A DNA stretch of 64,000 bases from Arenibacter palladensis (lineage in GTDB: Bacteria; Bacteroidota; Bacteroidia; Flavobacteriales; Flavobacteriaceae). The position numbers and the translations under genes were made by a program. The notes beneath the pieces were generated by a model that searched no databases, was not told the DNA's origin, and saw nothing but the letters and a program-made list of their open reading frames with translations. The first letter of the stretch is position 1. Every line of letters begins with the position of its first letter. This document shows, in pieces, positions 43,194 through 52,729 of this stretch. The stretch covers positions 189,795 to 253,794 of the forward strand of contig NZ_FQUX01000002.1 in assembly GCF_900129275.1 (NCBI RefSeq), read 5' to 3'.

Positions 43194-46100
43194 ATGGAAC
43201 CGATCAGGATTAAAGGTGTAGACCTTAAATTTAGTTTGTCTTCGGACATGTGTCAGATAGAGGAGACTACAGCTGCAGAAATCCAAACGGTATTGATTCA
43301 TAACTTAGTTAAAACTTCCTTTTTTAAAAGTGTAGGGATAAGGGAATTGGTTTCTATGTGTCCCGAACGGGTAATTTACAATGTGCCTTTGCCAGCCAGG
43401 AAATTTCCCCATGCTCCTAAAACGAAAAACGAATTTATAGATTATCTCAATCGAGCCATAGTTCTTACAAAAGCGATGCTTGCGGTTCACCAAGCCAAAT
43501 ATTGTTTTGGCATTCTTAGTGACGACCGTATTATGATCGATCGTAACGGAGAGCTAATTGTTCTTGGTCTTTCACTACTCCAAAAGGAATATTTGAAAAA
43601 TGATTTAGCTAAATACCAAGATCATTATTTTCATTTTCTTGCTCCCGAATATAGCAAGCGAAGTAATGTAAAACCAGACCACCGGGCCGACTTTTATGGT
43701 TTGGGGGTACTACTTCATTATTGGCTTACAGGAGAGCATTTTATAAAAGCAAGTGATAAGCAGGAAGTTTTTTATAAGCACTTAACGGAACCTTATCAAG
43801 CGGGAGAAGGTGACGCTGCCTGGAAGCATACAGGTATATATTCCATAATTGGGGGGCTTTTGGAAAAAAAACTAGCCGATCGGTACCAATCTGCGCATGG
43901 AATTTTGAAGGATTTGACTAATCTACAATTTCGGCTTAGTAAAGGAGAATTTAAGAACATTTCCAAATTGAGTACTACCTACAACCCAGGGGTAATTAAT
44001 GTTTCCCAGATACTTCTTGAAAGGGAAGATGCGCTCCAAAAGTTGCTGGAAAAATATTATGAGGTGCGTGAAGGGGCATCTGCTGTGGTATTCGTGGAGG
44101 GTTCATCTGGTGTAGGTAAAACACGTTTGGGCAAAGCCTTTGAATCTACCATAGCGGAAAAGGACGTACTTTTTTCAATGGGAGGGTTCGATCAGGCCCA
44201 CTCCACACCATATCGTGCCATCCAACGGGCTTTCCAAAATGTTGCGCAAAGAATTTTACTTAAGTCGGGCCGAAGTCATTCCGAAATCCGGGATATCTTA
44301 ATTTCCGGACTGAAATCAGATTTGTCTGTCCTGTTCGAATTAATACCCGACTTAAAGGAACTTACAGGAAGTATCCCGCCACCGGAGGAACTTGGACCAT
44401 TGGAAACAGGGGATCGCTTTATGAACTGCTTCGCCCGTTATTGCCGCACCTTGGATGGTATTGGGTTAAAGCGCGTCGTCTTTTTAGACGATGTTCATTG
44501 GTGTGATCCTTCGTCAATAAAACTGTTGGAGTATATGGCATTAGCTCCAATATCACGTGTAATGTTTGTACTTGCCTACAATCCGGATGGTATGTCCAAG
44601 AATCACGATTTAAGGCAGTTTCAACGTAGACTACAAAATGCCAATAAATTCCTTCCGATCATTCGTTTGCAGCCTTTGAGCCAAGATGCCACACAACAAA
44701 TAGTGGTAGATTCCTTATCCGAAGTTAATGGATATATCGGTAATCTTGCGAGGGTAGTTTATAAAAAAACAAATGGGAATCCGTATTACATTCAACATTT
44801 TCTTCAATCACTTCAGGATGACAACGTGTTGACCTACGATAATGTCGGACACTGCTGGCAATACAATTTGGAAAGGGTGAAACGGCAGGAAGTGGCAGAA
44901 AACGTGGTGGCCGTATATGCAAAGCAATTACTTACGCAATCCTATCAGGCCCAAATTTTACTAAAGGTGGCGGCTTATAACAACGGTCGGTTTGATGTTC
45001 CTCTGTTGGCCTCTGTCTGTAATTTTCCAGAATCGATCGTAGTTCTTTTTTTGGAATTATCGACCGAGGCCGGCCAGCTTTCAAGGACGGATGGCGGCAA
45101 TGTTTCATACGCCTTTAACCATAAAGGAATACAACAGGCGGCCTTAAACCTGAAAATACCAGGTTTTGATATTACGCATGAAGCTTTGCACTACGCCTTG
45201 GCCATGTACCATCTAAAAAAGGAAAAATTTGATGATTCCATTGTGTTGAATCAATGTATGGAACATTTGCTTCAGTCCCGCAGTCTGTTGAAACGGGAAA
45301 CCGTCGTCCGCACACTTGGCTACATATTGCAAGCCGGGCAATTGGCCAACGACTCCAATTCACCGGTAACGGCGCGAAAGTATTTGGATTTTGCGCTGGA
45401 ATTGCAGGAAAAATTCAATTTGGACACCTTGGCCTTTGAGGTGCTATTTGGACTCGCAAAGGCCTATTATCTTATGAAATCCATGGACGAAGGGAAGGCA
45501 TACGCAAAACGTGCCCTGGAAGCTGCTTCGTCCATTAAGCAGCGTTACGAGGTGTATCTTTTGAATATGAAGTTCTATGAGGCCTATTCGCGATACGATG
45601 ATAACACGGAAGAAGGTTTATGCGCTCTCCAGGTATTGGATGCCCCATTGGGAAAGGCAGATGACGACATGGAACTTTCTGAAATCATTGACCAGGAGTA
45701 TGAGAAATTTCGGAATGTTATACCCGAGTGCCTCCAAGGTTTTAGGAATATAGACAATGTCCCTCCTGAAATACATCGCTATACCATGGTTGTTCTTATA
45801 AATATGTGTACCTCTGCCCATCGCTCCAATCAAGACTTGTATGCTTTGATTCTACTTAGGCTAGGAAACTTAATGTTTCAGTATGGGTCAATTGATTCGG
45901 CACCCTTTGCTCTAATTCATTTAGGTTCCCTGCTTTGTTATAGATACGGGGCATATGCCAAAGGTTTGGAATTGGGTGATTTGGGGTTGAAAATGTTGAG
46001 TGCCACTGTCTCTCATAAGTTTTATACACGAACATTGTCCGTATACCAAATTTCAATGAGTCCCTTCCGGGAAACGTTCAAGGTACTGGAGAAGGAGTTG

Positions 46101-48971
46101 GATGAAGGAACAGCGTATTGTATTGAACGGGGTGATGCTCAAGGAGCAAACAATCTAATGTATGCTAAAATTCGGAACCAATTGTTGTATGGTGCAGAAA
46201 TCAATGGATTTCTTAGTTTGTGTGATGAATCCCGGGACACATTGGGACTAAATTCCCATAAAGGTTTTACTGCCCAGGTATGTTTGCTAAAGACCATAGG
46301 ACTTATGCTGGGAGGGTACAGTTCAAAACTTTATGCCCAGGACAAGAAAAAGGCATTACTATATATGGAAGAATGCAATTGCCAAGCCTCATTGGCAAGT
46401 TACCATGTACTTGTGGGGTGGGTGTATTGTTTAAGGGGAAACTATGAAAAGGCGGACCAATATTATGAAAAACATGGGGCTATTTTGCAATACGCTACCT
46501 CAGAACCACAGTTTTTTAGATACCGCATCCTGCAGTCAGTTTGTGAACTAATGTTAATGGAAAGTCCCGATGAAAAGGTCTTGGACCGCGTTGCATCTAG
46601 GCAGCAATACCTAAAGAATTGGGCAGAAACCTCACCCGATAATTTTTGGGCAGAGTATCGGATGGTAGAACTCATAATGGCATGTAAATTGGGAGATTTT
46701 CATAACTTATCCGAAAAGATCGAGGAGGCTCTTAAATTTACAGAAAACAGTAATCATGTAGCTGCAAGGGCTTTATTGACAGATGTCCTGCAAAGGGCTT
46801 TGCCCACGGAACGCTTTGGATTTTTTAAGAAGGCTCTGAAGAATGAAGCTGTTGGGGTATTTGCATCGTGGGGGGTGAAACTCGAGAACATGGAAGATGA
46901 GAAACTTCCTCACTTGACTTCGGAAATTTATAGCAGTCAGGCACTTGGCTTTGATTTCCAAAGCCTAATAAAAGCTACTCAGGCGATTTCCGCACAAGTT
47001 AATCAGGACGAACTTGTTCAATACCTTTTACAGGTTGTAATGGAGAATGCAGGGGCAGATAAGGGCGCATTGGTTTTGCTTAATGATTCCGAACCCATTG
47101 TAGCTGCTATGATTGATTTGGCCGATACTTCCAATGAATCATTTTCGGCTTGTAGATTAAGTAGATCTACATCTTTGCCAATTAGTTTGATCGAACATGT
47201 GATTTTAAGCAAAAAGGAATTGTGTATAGACGATCTAGCTGAGTACTATATTAGCTCGGAATTTTCTGGGGCCAATACAAAGGGTTCCTTATTACTATTA
47301 CCTCTAATTAAGCAGAACGACCTAATTGGAGTGTTATATATTTCCAATAGCCAAATGACAGGGATGTTTACCGAAGGAGGACTGGAAGTGTTGAGGGTAA
47401 TAGCCTCCCAAGCGGCCATCTCGATTGCCAATTCCATTTTGTATGAACAAGCCATAAAATTAAACCAGGAGTTGGCTACTTCCCAAAAAGAATTGGCAAA
47501 ACTCAACCAGGCTCTTGAAGGGAAGATTAAGGAACGTACGCAGCATCTACGACATGAAATAGAGATGAGGAAGGAAGCTGAGCGAGACCTTATTTTTGCC
47601 AAGGACGATGCGGACAATGCCAATAGGGCAAAATCACAGTTCCTTGCGAATATGAGCCATGAAATACGAACCCCTCTCAATGCCATAGTAGGATTTGCAC
47701 AAATTTTGGCTAACCAGAGTAAATCCCTTGATTTAACGTATTCCTTTCGTCGTTACCTAAGTAATATTTATCAAAGTGCTGAATCACTTTCCGAAATAAT
47801 CCAGGATATTCTGGATCTGTCCAAGATAGAGGCAGGTAAAATGGCAATCTCTCTCGAGGATATGGATCTTAGGCAATTGTTCATGTCTGTTTACCGTATT
47901 CAGAATAGTCTTGCCAAAGCCAAGGAAGTGAAAGTGGTTTACGACCTGGCTCCGGGTACCCCACGTTATATAAACTCGGATAGGAGCAAAATCAAACAAA
48001 TCTTGATGAACATTATTGGTAATGCCATTAAATTCACCCCTCCCACAAAATGTGTGAGGCTTAACCTGCATGTTGAAGAGGGTTTTTTGGTATTTAAGGT
48101 TTCAGATCAGGGGATTGGCATCCCTTCCTCGGATTTGGAAAGGATTTTTGAGCCTTTTACCCAAGCCGATGCAGGAACAGATAGAAAATATGGAGGGACC
48201 GGTCTTGGACTGGCCATAACCAAGAGCTTGATTGAAATACTAAAAGGGAGTTTAAGTGTGGAAAGTGAGGAGGGAAAGGGAACTTGCTTTACCATACGTA
48301 TCCCTTATGACTTAGCTTCCTCCTGCCAAGCTGAGTATCCTGAAATATTGTTTGCCAATTACCGGGTGCCTTTAAGCAGAAAGATTTTGGTGGTAGAGGA
48401 CCATTCCTTGAATCAAGAGATGATTCGTGCGCTTTTTGCCGAACTGGGATCGGAAATCCTTGTGGCAAGTAACGGGAAGGAGGGCATTTCTATTGCAAGA
48501 CGCTTTAATCCGGATATTATTTTTATGGATATCCATATGCCTAAGATAGACGGATTTGAAACGTTGGTAAAAATACGTAGGTTTAATCCTAAGGTACCAA
48601 TAATAGGATTGTCCGCTGATGCCTTCAAAGAACATCAAGATGCGGCACTTAAGGCAGGTTTTTCGGCATACCTTACCAAGCCTATCAAATTGGGGCAATT
48701 GGTAGAACTACTTAAACGTTACCTGCCAGAAACTGGACAGCCTTCAAATAGGGTAGAGGTGCTGAACGAAAAACTATTGGAGCAGAAAATCAGTGCCCTC
48801 GAGACCATAAGAAGCCTGCCAATTTTCGAAACCGAAAAGTTGGTAGCGGTAGCAGGTACTTTGAGTGATATTCTACCACCAAATGTGTATAGTGAATTGG
48901 AGGATGCCATTTACACGGGTGATGATTTGGCACTACAGGAATTTTTAACTAATGCTTTAGATGCAAGATAG
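43194..48971 (+). CDS. Hybrid histidine kinase with N-terminal pseudokinase and AAA ATPase domains
   Basis: The 1925-residue protein is of the multidomain kinase/ATPase/histidine-kinase class. Residues 1-260 are a Ser/Thr-kinase-like domain, but the catalytic HRD and DFG motifs are replaced (LSDDRIMID, IVLGLSLL), although APE and HRADFYGLGVLL persist, so it is a pseudokinase. A P-loop GSSGVGKTRLG (near 302) and Walker B VVFLDDVHW (near 430) form an AAA ATPase, followed by a helical TPR-like region. A GAF domain spans 1256-1415, then a coiled coil, HisKA with His near 1490 (FLANMSHEIRTPLNAI), HATPase (GTGLGLAITKS near 1664) and a receiver with Asp near 1778 (FMDIHMPKIDGFE). No signal peptide or membrane helix. 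The stop overlaps the next gene by 11 bp. Confidence 0.92.
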   Translation: MEPIRIKGVDLKFSLSSDMCQIEETTAAEIQTVLIHNLVKTSFFKSVGIRELVSMCPERVIYNVPLPARKFPHAPKTKNEFIDYLNRAIVLTKAMLAVHQAKYCFGILSDDRIMIDRNGELIVLGLSLLQKEYLKNDLAKYQDHYFHFLAPEYSKRSNVKPDHRADFYGLGVLLHYWLTGEHFIKASDKQEVFYKHLTEPYQAGEGDAAWKHTGIYSIIGGLLEKKLADRYQSAHGILKDLTNLQFRLSKGEFKNISKLSTTYNPGVINVSQILLEREDALQKLLEKYYEVREGASAVVFVEGSSGVGKTRLGKAFESTIAEKDVLFSMGGFDQAHSTPYRAIQRAFQNVAQRILLKSGRSHSEIRDILISGLKSDLSVLFELIPDLKELTGSIPPPEELGPLETGDRFMNCFARYCRTLDGIGLKRVVFLDDVHWCDPSSIKLLEYMALAPISRVMFVLAYNPDGMSKNHDLRQFQRRLQNANKFLPIIRLQPLSQDATQQIVVDSLSEVNGYIGNLARVVYKKTNGNPYYIQHFLQSLQDDNVLTYDNVGHCWQYNLERVKRQEVAENVVAVYAKQLLTQSYQAQILLKVAAYNNGRFDVPLLASVCNFPESIVVLFLELSTEAGQLSRTDGGNVSYAFNHKGIQQAALNLKIPGFDITHEALHYALAMYHLKKEKFDDSIVLNQCMEHLLQSRSLLKRETVVRTLGYILQAGQLANDSNSPVTARKYLDFALELQEKFNLDTLAFEVLFGLAKAYYLMKSMDEGKAYAKRALEAASSIKQRYEVYLLNMKFYEAYSRYDDNTEEGLCALQVLDAPLGKADDDMELSEIIDQEYEKFRNVIPECLQGFRNIDNVPPEIHRYTMVVLINMCTSAHRSNQDLYALILLRLGNLMFQYGSIDSAPFALIHLGSLLCYRYGAYAKGLELGDLGLKMLSATVSHKFYTRTLSVYQISMSPFRETFKVLEKELDEGTAYCIERGDAQGANNLMYAKIRNQLLYGAEINGFLSLCDESRDTLGLNSHKGFTAQVCLLKTIGLMLGGYSSKLYAQDKKKALLYMEECNCQASLASYHVLVGWVYCLRGNYEKADQYYEKHGAILQYATSEPQFFRYRILQSVCELMLMESPDEKVLDRVASRQQYLKNWAETSPDNFWAEYRMVELIMACKLGDFHNLSEKIEEALKFTENSNHVAARALLTDVLQRALPTERFGFFKKALKNEAVGVFASWGVKLENMEDEKLPHLTSEIYSSQALGFDFQSLIKATQAISAQVNQDELVQYLLQVVMENAGADKGALVLLNDSEPIVAAMIDLADTSNESFSACRLSRSTSLPISLIEHVILSKKELCIDDLAEYYISSEFSGANTKGSLLLLPLIKQNDLIGVLYISNSQMTGMFTEGGLEVLRVIASQAAISIANSILYEQAIKLNQELATSQKELAKLNQALEGKIKERTQHLRHEIEMRKEAERDLIFAKDDADNANRAKSQFLANMSHEIRTPLNAIVGFAQILANQSKSLDLTYSFRRYLSNIYQSAESLSEIIQDILDLSKIEAGKMAISLEDMDLRQLFMSVYRIQNSLAKAKEVKVVYDLAPGTPRYINSDRSKIKQILMNIIGNAIKFTPPTKCVRLNLHVEEGFLVFKVSDQGIGIPSSDLERIFEPFTQADAGTDRKYGGTGLGLAITKSLIEILKGSLSVESEEGKGTCFTIRIPYDLASSCQAEYPEILFANYRVPLSRKILVVEDHSLNQEMIRALFAELGSEILVASNGKEGISIARRFNPDIIFMDIHMPKIDGFETLVKIRRFNPKVPIIGLSADAFKEHQDAALKAGFSAYLTKPIKLGQLVELLKRYLPETGQPSNRVEVLNEKLLEQKISALETIRSLPIFETEKLVAVAGTLSDILPPNVYSELEDAIYTGDDLALQEFLTNALDAR

Positions 48972-50007
48972 TGCCTCTATTCTTATTGTGGACGACAATC
49001 GCCAGGTTCTGGAACAGGTCAATCACGTTCTGGCAGACGCTGGGTATAATATTTCCTTTATCCCTAAGGGGCAGTTCCTCTTCCAGCGGCTTTCCAGCCA
49101 ACAATTTGACCTGGTGCTCCTGGATGTTAACCTTCCAGGGCTTAATGGCTATGAGTTATTGAGGCAGATTAGAACAAACCCCAAATACAAGACACTTCCA
49201 GTAATTATTATTAGCGCGGAAGAAGGCGATGAAACGCTTTCCAAATGTTTCGATTTAGGGGCGAACGACTATATCAGAAAACCAATATATCATGAGATAC
49301 TAAAGGCTCGGGTAAGATCGGTGATATCTGCATCGCGGTTCCATCAAAACGAAATAAATAGTCGACGACAGGAGGCCCTAAGAGCGCGTATGAAAATGTT
49401 ATCTTCCCAAATGAATCCTCATTTTATTTTCAATTCACTTTCCTCCATTCAGGAATTCGTCTTGGCAAACGAAACAGAAAAGGTGCTGGACTTTCTCTCC
49501 GAATTTGCCGGTCTAATGCGGCAAAATCTAGAAAACTCCATGGTCTCGCATATTACGCTGTCAAATGAAATTCAGTTTTTGAATACCTATTTAAAACTTG
49601 AAAAAGCTCGGTTTAATCATATATTTACCTATGAGGTCCGAATAAAGGTTACTACCCCGGAAAATTTAATGATTCCACCCATGCTTATCCAGCCTTATCT
49701 GGAAAATGCCATCATTCACGGGTTGCGCAAATCGACCAAACCTGGTCACCTCATTCTAGAAATTGTCGAAACCAAGAACTTGATCTGCTGTACAATTCAG
49801 GACAATGGAATAGGAAGGACAAAGGCTTCAACAATCAAAGGACAACATCATAGATCCGTTGCCATGTCAAATATTGAAGCGCGGCTAGAGCTATTGAAGA
49901 TGGAATTTGGAGGTGATGAATTCAGTGTTTCAGTGACAGATTTATGGAACGGAGAGGAGCCCGCAGGCACTGTAGTAAAACTATCGTTGCCCAATGATCT
50001 ACATTAA
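48961..50007 (+). CDS. Receiver domain fused to LytS-type histidine kinase
   Basis: The 348-residue protein has a receiver at residues 5-125 (ILIVDDNRQVLEQV, phosphoacceptor Asp in LVLLDVNLPGLNGYELL near residue 44, Lys in YIRKPIYHEILKARV) followed by a LytS-like kinase: His in QMNPHFIFNSLSSIQEFVLA near residue 150 and a HATPase with PYLENAIIHGLRKS near residue 236 and DNGIGRTKA near residue 270. It is therefore a kinase whose input is a phosphorylatable receiver, placed to accept a signal from the hybrid kinase encoded upstream (11-bp overlap). No sensor or membrane segment is present, so the whole chain is cytoplasmic. Confidence 0.92.
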   Translation: MQDSASILIVDDNRQVLEQVNHVLADAGYNISFIPKGQFLFQRLSSQQFDLVLLDVNLPGLNGYELLRQIRTNPKYKTLPVIIISAEEGDETLSKCFDLGANDYIRKPIYHEILKARVRSVISASRFHQNEINSRRQEALRARMKMLSSQMNPHFIFNSLSSIQEFVLANETEKVLDFLSEFAGLMRQNLENSMVSHITLSNEIQFLNTYLKLEKARFNHIFTYEVRIKVTTPENLMIPPMLIQPYLENAIIHGLRKSTKPGHLILEIVETKNLICCTIQDNGIGRTKASTIKGQHHRSVAMSNIEARLELLKMEFGGDEFSVSVTDLWNGEEPAGTVVKLSLPNDLH

Positions 50008-50757
50008 TCTTTTGAGAAGTTCCTCTTTTTTTCTAATCGATACGTCCACATGTGACCCATCTGTTAAGATCAGGTAACCACCTTTACCCTTGACATATTT
50101 TTTGATATGATCCAGATTCACCATATGTGATTTATGTACCCTGAAAAAATTACAAGATTCCAACAATGGTTCAAAGTCTCCCAAAGGTTTTGAGACCATT
50201 ATCTTCTTGCCGTTAACAAGATAGAAATTAGAATAAACGTGATTGGCCTCTACATGTAGTAATTGATTGGCTTCCACGAAATCGATCCCCTCAGATGAGC
50301 GCAGAGCGATTTTAGTGAATTTTCTATCCTGTATACGCATATTATCCTTGAGTACTTGGTATTCACCTTCACGGGAAGGAGCCTGTTTGGCCAATATTTT
50401 ACCGGCACGTTCCACCGATTGTTTCAATTCTTGGATGTTTATTGGCTTTAAGAGATAATCCAAAGCTGCATATTTAATAGCGTTAATCGCATATAGATCA
50501 TGTGCTGTAGTGAAGATTACCTCAAAGGGAGGTTCTTCAAAATAATCAAAAAGAGTAAATCCGTTCCCATCAGGCATTTCTATGTCCAGAAAGACTAGCT
50601 CTGGCTTCTCCACCTTGATTAGGGAAACAGCTTCGTTAATAGAAAAGGCATGACCGATCAAACTTACATTGGGACAAAACGTTACCAACATCTTTCCCAA
50701 TATATCATGATGCCTTTGTTCATCATCTACTAAAATTGCTCGAATTTGAACGGTCAT
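49999..50757 (-). CDS. LytTR response regulator facing the REC-LytS kinase
   Basis: I start it at the ATG at 50755-50757 (252 residues). The receiver has ILVDDEQRHHDIL near residue 7, Asp in LVFLDIEMPDGNGF near residue 53 and the Lys in DYLLKPINIQELKQ near residue 103; the LytTR domain runs from about residue 145 with FFRVHKSHMVNLDHIKKYVK near residue 210. The 3' ends of this gene and the kinase gene overlap by 9 bp in a convergent arrangement, a natural cognate pair. It is divergent from the peroxiredoxin gene, which is a candidate target. Confidence 0.92.
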   Translation of the reverse strand: MTVQIRAILVDDEQRHHDILGKMLVTFCPNVSLIGHAFSINEAVSLIKVEKPELVFLDIEMPDGNGFTLFDYFEEPPFEVIFTTAHDLYAINAIKYAALDYLLKPINIQELKQSVERAGKILAKQAPSREGEYQVLKDNMRIQDRKFTKIALRSSEGIDFVEANQLLHVEANHVYSNFYLVNGKKIMVSKPLGDFEPLLESCNFFRVHKSHMVNLDHIKKYVKGKGGYLILTDGSHVDVSIRKKEELLKRLM

Positions 50758-50843
50758 TGCATTTGAAATTACAATTAAACGCCTAAATATATAGATTTTA
50801 ACATAAATATCTTTATTTTGCATTCATAATCAAATGTTTACAG

Positions 50844-51485
50844 ATGCTTTTGGGTATAGGTAGTTTAGCACCGGATTTCGAGGCTGTAACAACGGAAGGG
50901 GAGATTTGTTTCCACCGATGGCTTGGAGATTCATGGGGTTTACTGTTTTCCCATCCAGAGGACTATACACCTGTATGTACAACTGAACTAGGGGTGGTAG
51001 CGCAATTGGAAATGGAATTTTCCAAACGGGATGTGAAAGCCATAGCTTTAAGTGTGGACAGCTTGGATTCCCACCTGGGTTGGAAAGAGGATATTGAAAA
51101 TTCCATGAATGTATCTGTCCGTTTCCCGATCATTGCAGATGAGGACGGGACAATTGCTAAGCTATATGGAATGATTCATGAAGGCGTCTCCAGTAAACAT
51201 ACAGTTCGTTCCGTTTTTATAATTGGTCCACATAAAGACATACAACTTCAACTTACCTATCCCATGGCTATAGGTAGAAATTTCGATGAAATTTTGCGTG
51301 CTGTCGATGCCCTTCAATTACACGCCGAACACCAAGTACTAACCCCTGCAAATTGGAAGCCTAAGGAGGATATATTGATGGATCCAAAAATAACGTCAAA
51401 TACAGTTCATTCTACCTATCCAAAATACAAAATCCAGGGCGTTCCATATCTTAAATTTTCAGAGGATCCCTCCGTGGAAAAATAA
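50844..51485 (+). CDS. 1-Cys peroxiredoxin, Prx6 class
   Basis: The 213-residue protein has the peroxidatic site DYTPVCTTELG near residue 45, with WGLLFSHPEDYTP preceding it, and an extended C-terminal domain typical of Prx6 (HAEHQVLTPANWKPKEDILM near residue 160). No resolving cysteine is seen in the C-terminal arm. It reduces hydrogen peroxide and alkyl hydroperoxides in the cytoplasm. The start is 87 bp from that of the divergent LytTR regulator, so the two share a control region. A thioredoxin is encoded 11 kb upstream. Confidence 0.93.
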   Translation: MLLGIGSLAPDFEAVTTEGEICFHRWLGDSWGLLFSHPEDYTPVCTTELGVVAQLEMEFSKRDVKAIALSVDSLDSHLGWKEDIENSMNVSVRFPIIADEDGTIAKLYGMIHEGVSSKHTVRSVFIIGPHKDIQLQLTYPMAIGRNFDEILRAVDALQLHAEHQVLTPANWKPKEDILMDPKITSNTVHSTYPKYKIQGVPYLKFSEDPSVEK

Positions 51486-51886
51486 TTTTCCATTTCAATC
51501 CGCATTATTTAGGGCCACATTACTTCTATTTATTCATTACCCATCCAAATCACTAATAATGCAAGGTCGTCATGTGGCGATAGCCTATACTGCAATTAAT
51601 TCCTGACAACAACCCGATAAAAAGACGTCTATTGCATTCCATTAAAATCAGGTCATAATCTTCTAAAAAAATATAACTCCTTCAATACCAGTATTTAATT
51701 TTCCTTTATGCCCAATTGAATTTAACTTCCTCAATTGGCCTAGCCACTTCTATTTGTAAATGCTAAACATATAATAAGCAAATTGGAAACATTATGGCAA
51801 ATAAGAAAAAATATGGGACTCATAGTTATGGGAATTTTACAATATCAATAAACAAAAACTAAACATTTATATAAAAAGGAACTATT
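51486..51886. other. Gene-free stretch upstream of hydrolase copy 2
   Basis: I see no convincing gene. A 22-codon frame MANKKKYGTHSYGNFTISIN begins at 51794 and ends 25 bp before the next gene; it may be a leader peptide or chance. No strong hairpin. Confidence 0.3.
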
Positions 51887-52615
51887 ATGAATTCTACCGA
51901 AAAAGCAAATCAAGGAAAAAAATCAGCACAGTTACCAATATCGGGATTTGAAATAGACCGACATACGGCTTTCGTAATTGTGGATCCTCAAAATGACTTT
52001 TTGAGCACAAATGGCGTTGCATGGGGTGCTGTTGGAGAAAGTGTAACTGAAAATAATACAATAGAAAATATTGAAACCTTGTTTCGACTGGCAGCAGAAA
52101 ATGGAATACATGTTTTTGTCTCTCCGCATTATTACTATGAACACGACCATGGATGGCAGTTTGAGGGTACCCTGGAAAAGTTGATGCACCATATAAAAAT
52201 GTTCGATAGGGGAGATCAGTTAAACGTTGAAGGCTTTGAGGACTCGGGTGCAGATTGGCTAGAAAGATATAAGCCTTATATAAATGATAAAGAAAGGGTC
52301 ACCGTTGTAAGTCCACATAAGGTATTTGGACCTGAAAACAACGATTTAGTTCTGCAATTACGCAAACAAAAGATAGACAAGATAATACTTGCAGGAATGT
52401 CCGGCAATCTATGTGTAGAATCTCACATGAGAGAACTTTTGGAATGTGGATTCGAAGTGGCAGTAGTTGGTGATGCCACAGGTTCTGCCAAGCTTCCAAA
52501 TCTTGATGGTGACCAAGCGGCCCAAACCAATTTTGTGATGATGGCAAGCGAGGTTTATACGACGAGTCTATTAGAAATAGTGCTGGAATCTCGAAAGATT
52601 CTCTCAGAGGAATAG
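51887..52615 (+). CDS. Cytoplasmic isochorismatase-family hydrolase, copy 2
   Basis: The 242-residue protein lacks a signal peptide: it opens MNSTEKANQGKKSAQLPISG, unlike the two exported copies. The catalytic residues are in FVIVDPQNDFL near residue 28, VSPHKVFG near residue 140 and AGMSGNLCVESH near residue 172, and it has the same special insert with SPHYYYEHDHGWQFEG and MFDRGDQLNVEG. By eye it is about 65-70 percent identical to the others. It stands between peroxiredoxin and the TauE exporter and ends in a terminator. Substrate unknown. Confidence 0.9.
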   Translation: MNSTEKANQGKKSAQLPISGFEIDRHTAFVIVDPQNDFLSTNGVAWGAVGESVTENNTIENIETLFRLAAENGIHVFVSPHYYYEHDHGWQFEGTLEKLMHHIKMFDRGDQLNVEGFEDSGADWLERYKPYINDKERVTVVSPHKVFGPENNDLVLQLRKQKIDKIILAGMSGNLCVESHMRELLECGFEVAVVGDATGSAKLPNLDGDQAAQTNFVMMASEVYTTSLLEIVLESRKILSEE

Positions 52616-52681
52616 TAAAAGAATTTTTGGGTGGACACATTTTTACGATAACATCTTATTGGTGTTGATTAGTTTGGTTTG

Positions 52682-52717
52682 GAAGGGAGGTAATTTTAAT
52701 TATACCTCCCTTCTTTT
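52682..52717 (+). terminator. Terminator after hydrolase copy 2
   Basis: GAAGGGAGGTA (52682-52692) pairs perfectly with TACCTCCCTTC (52703-52713) and is followed by TTTTAAA. It lies about 67 bp after the stop and 13 bp before the next gene, whose own promoter must be inside or after it. Confidence 0.9.
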
Positions 52718-52729
52718 AAAAGATAAAAT

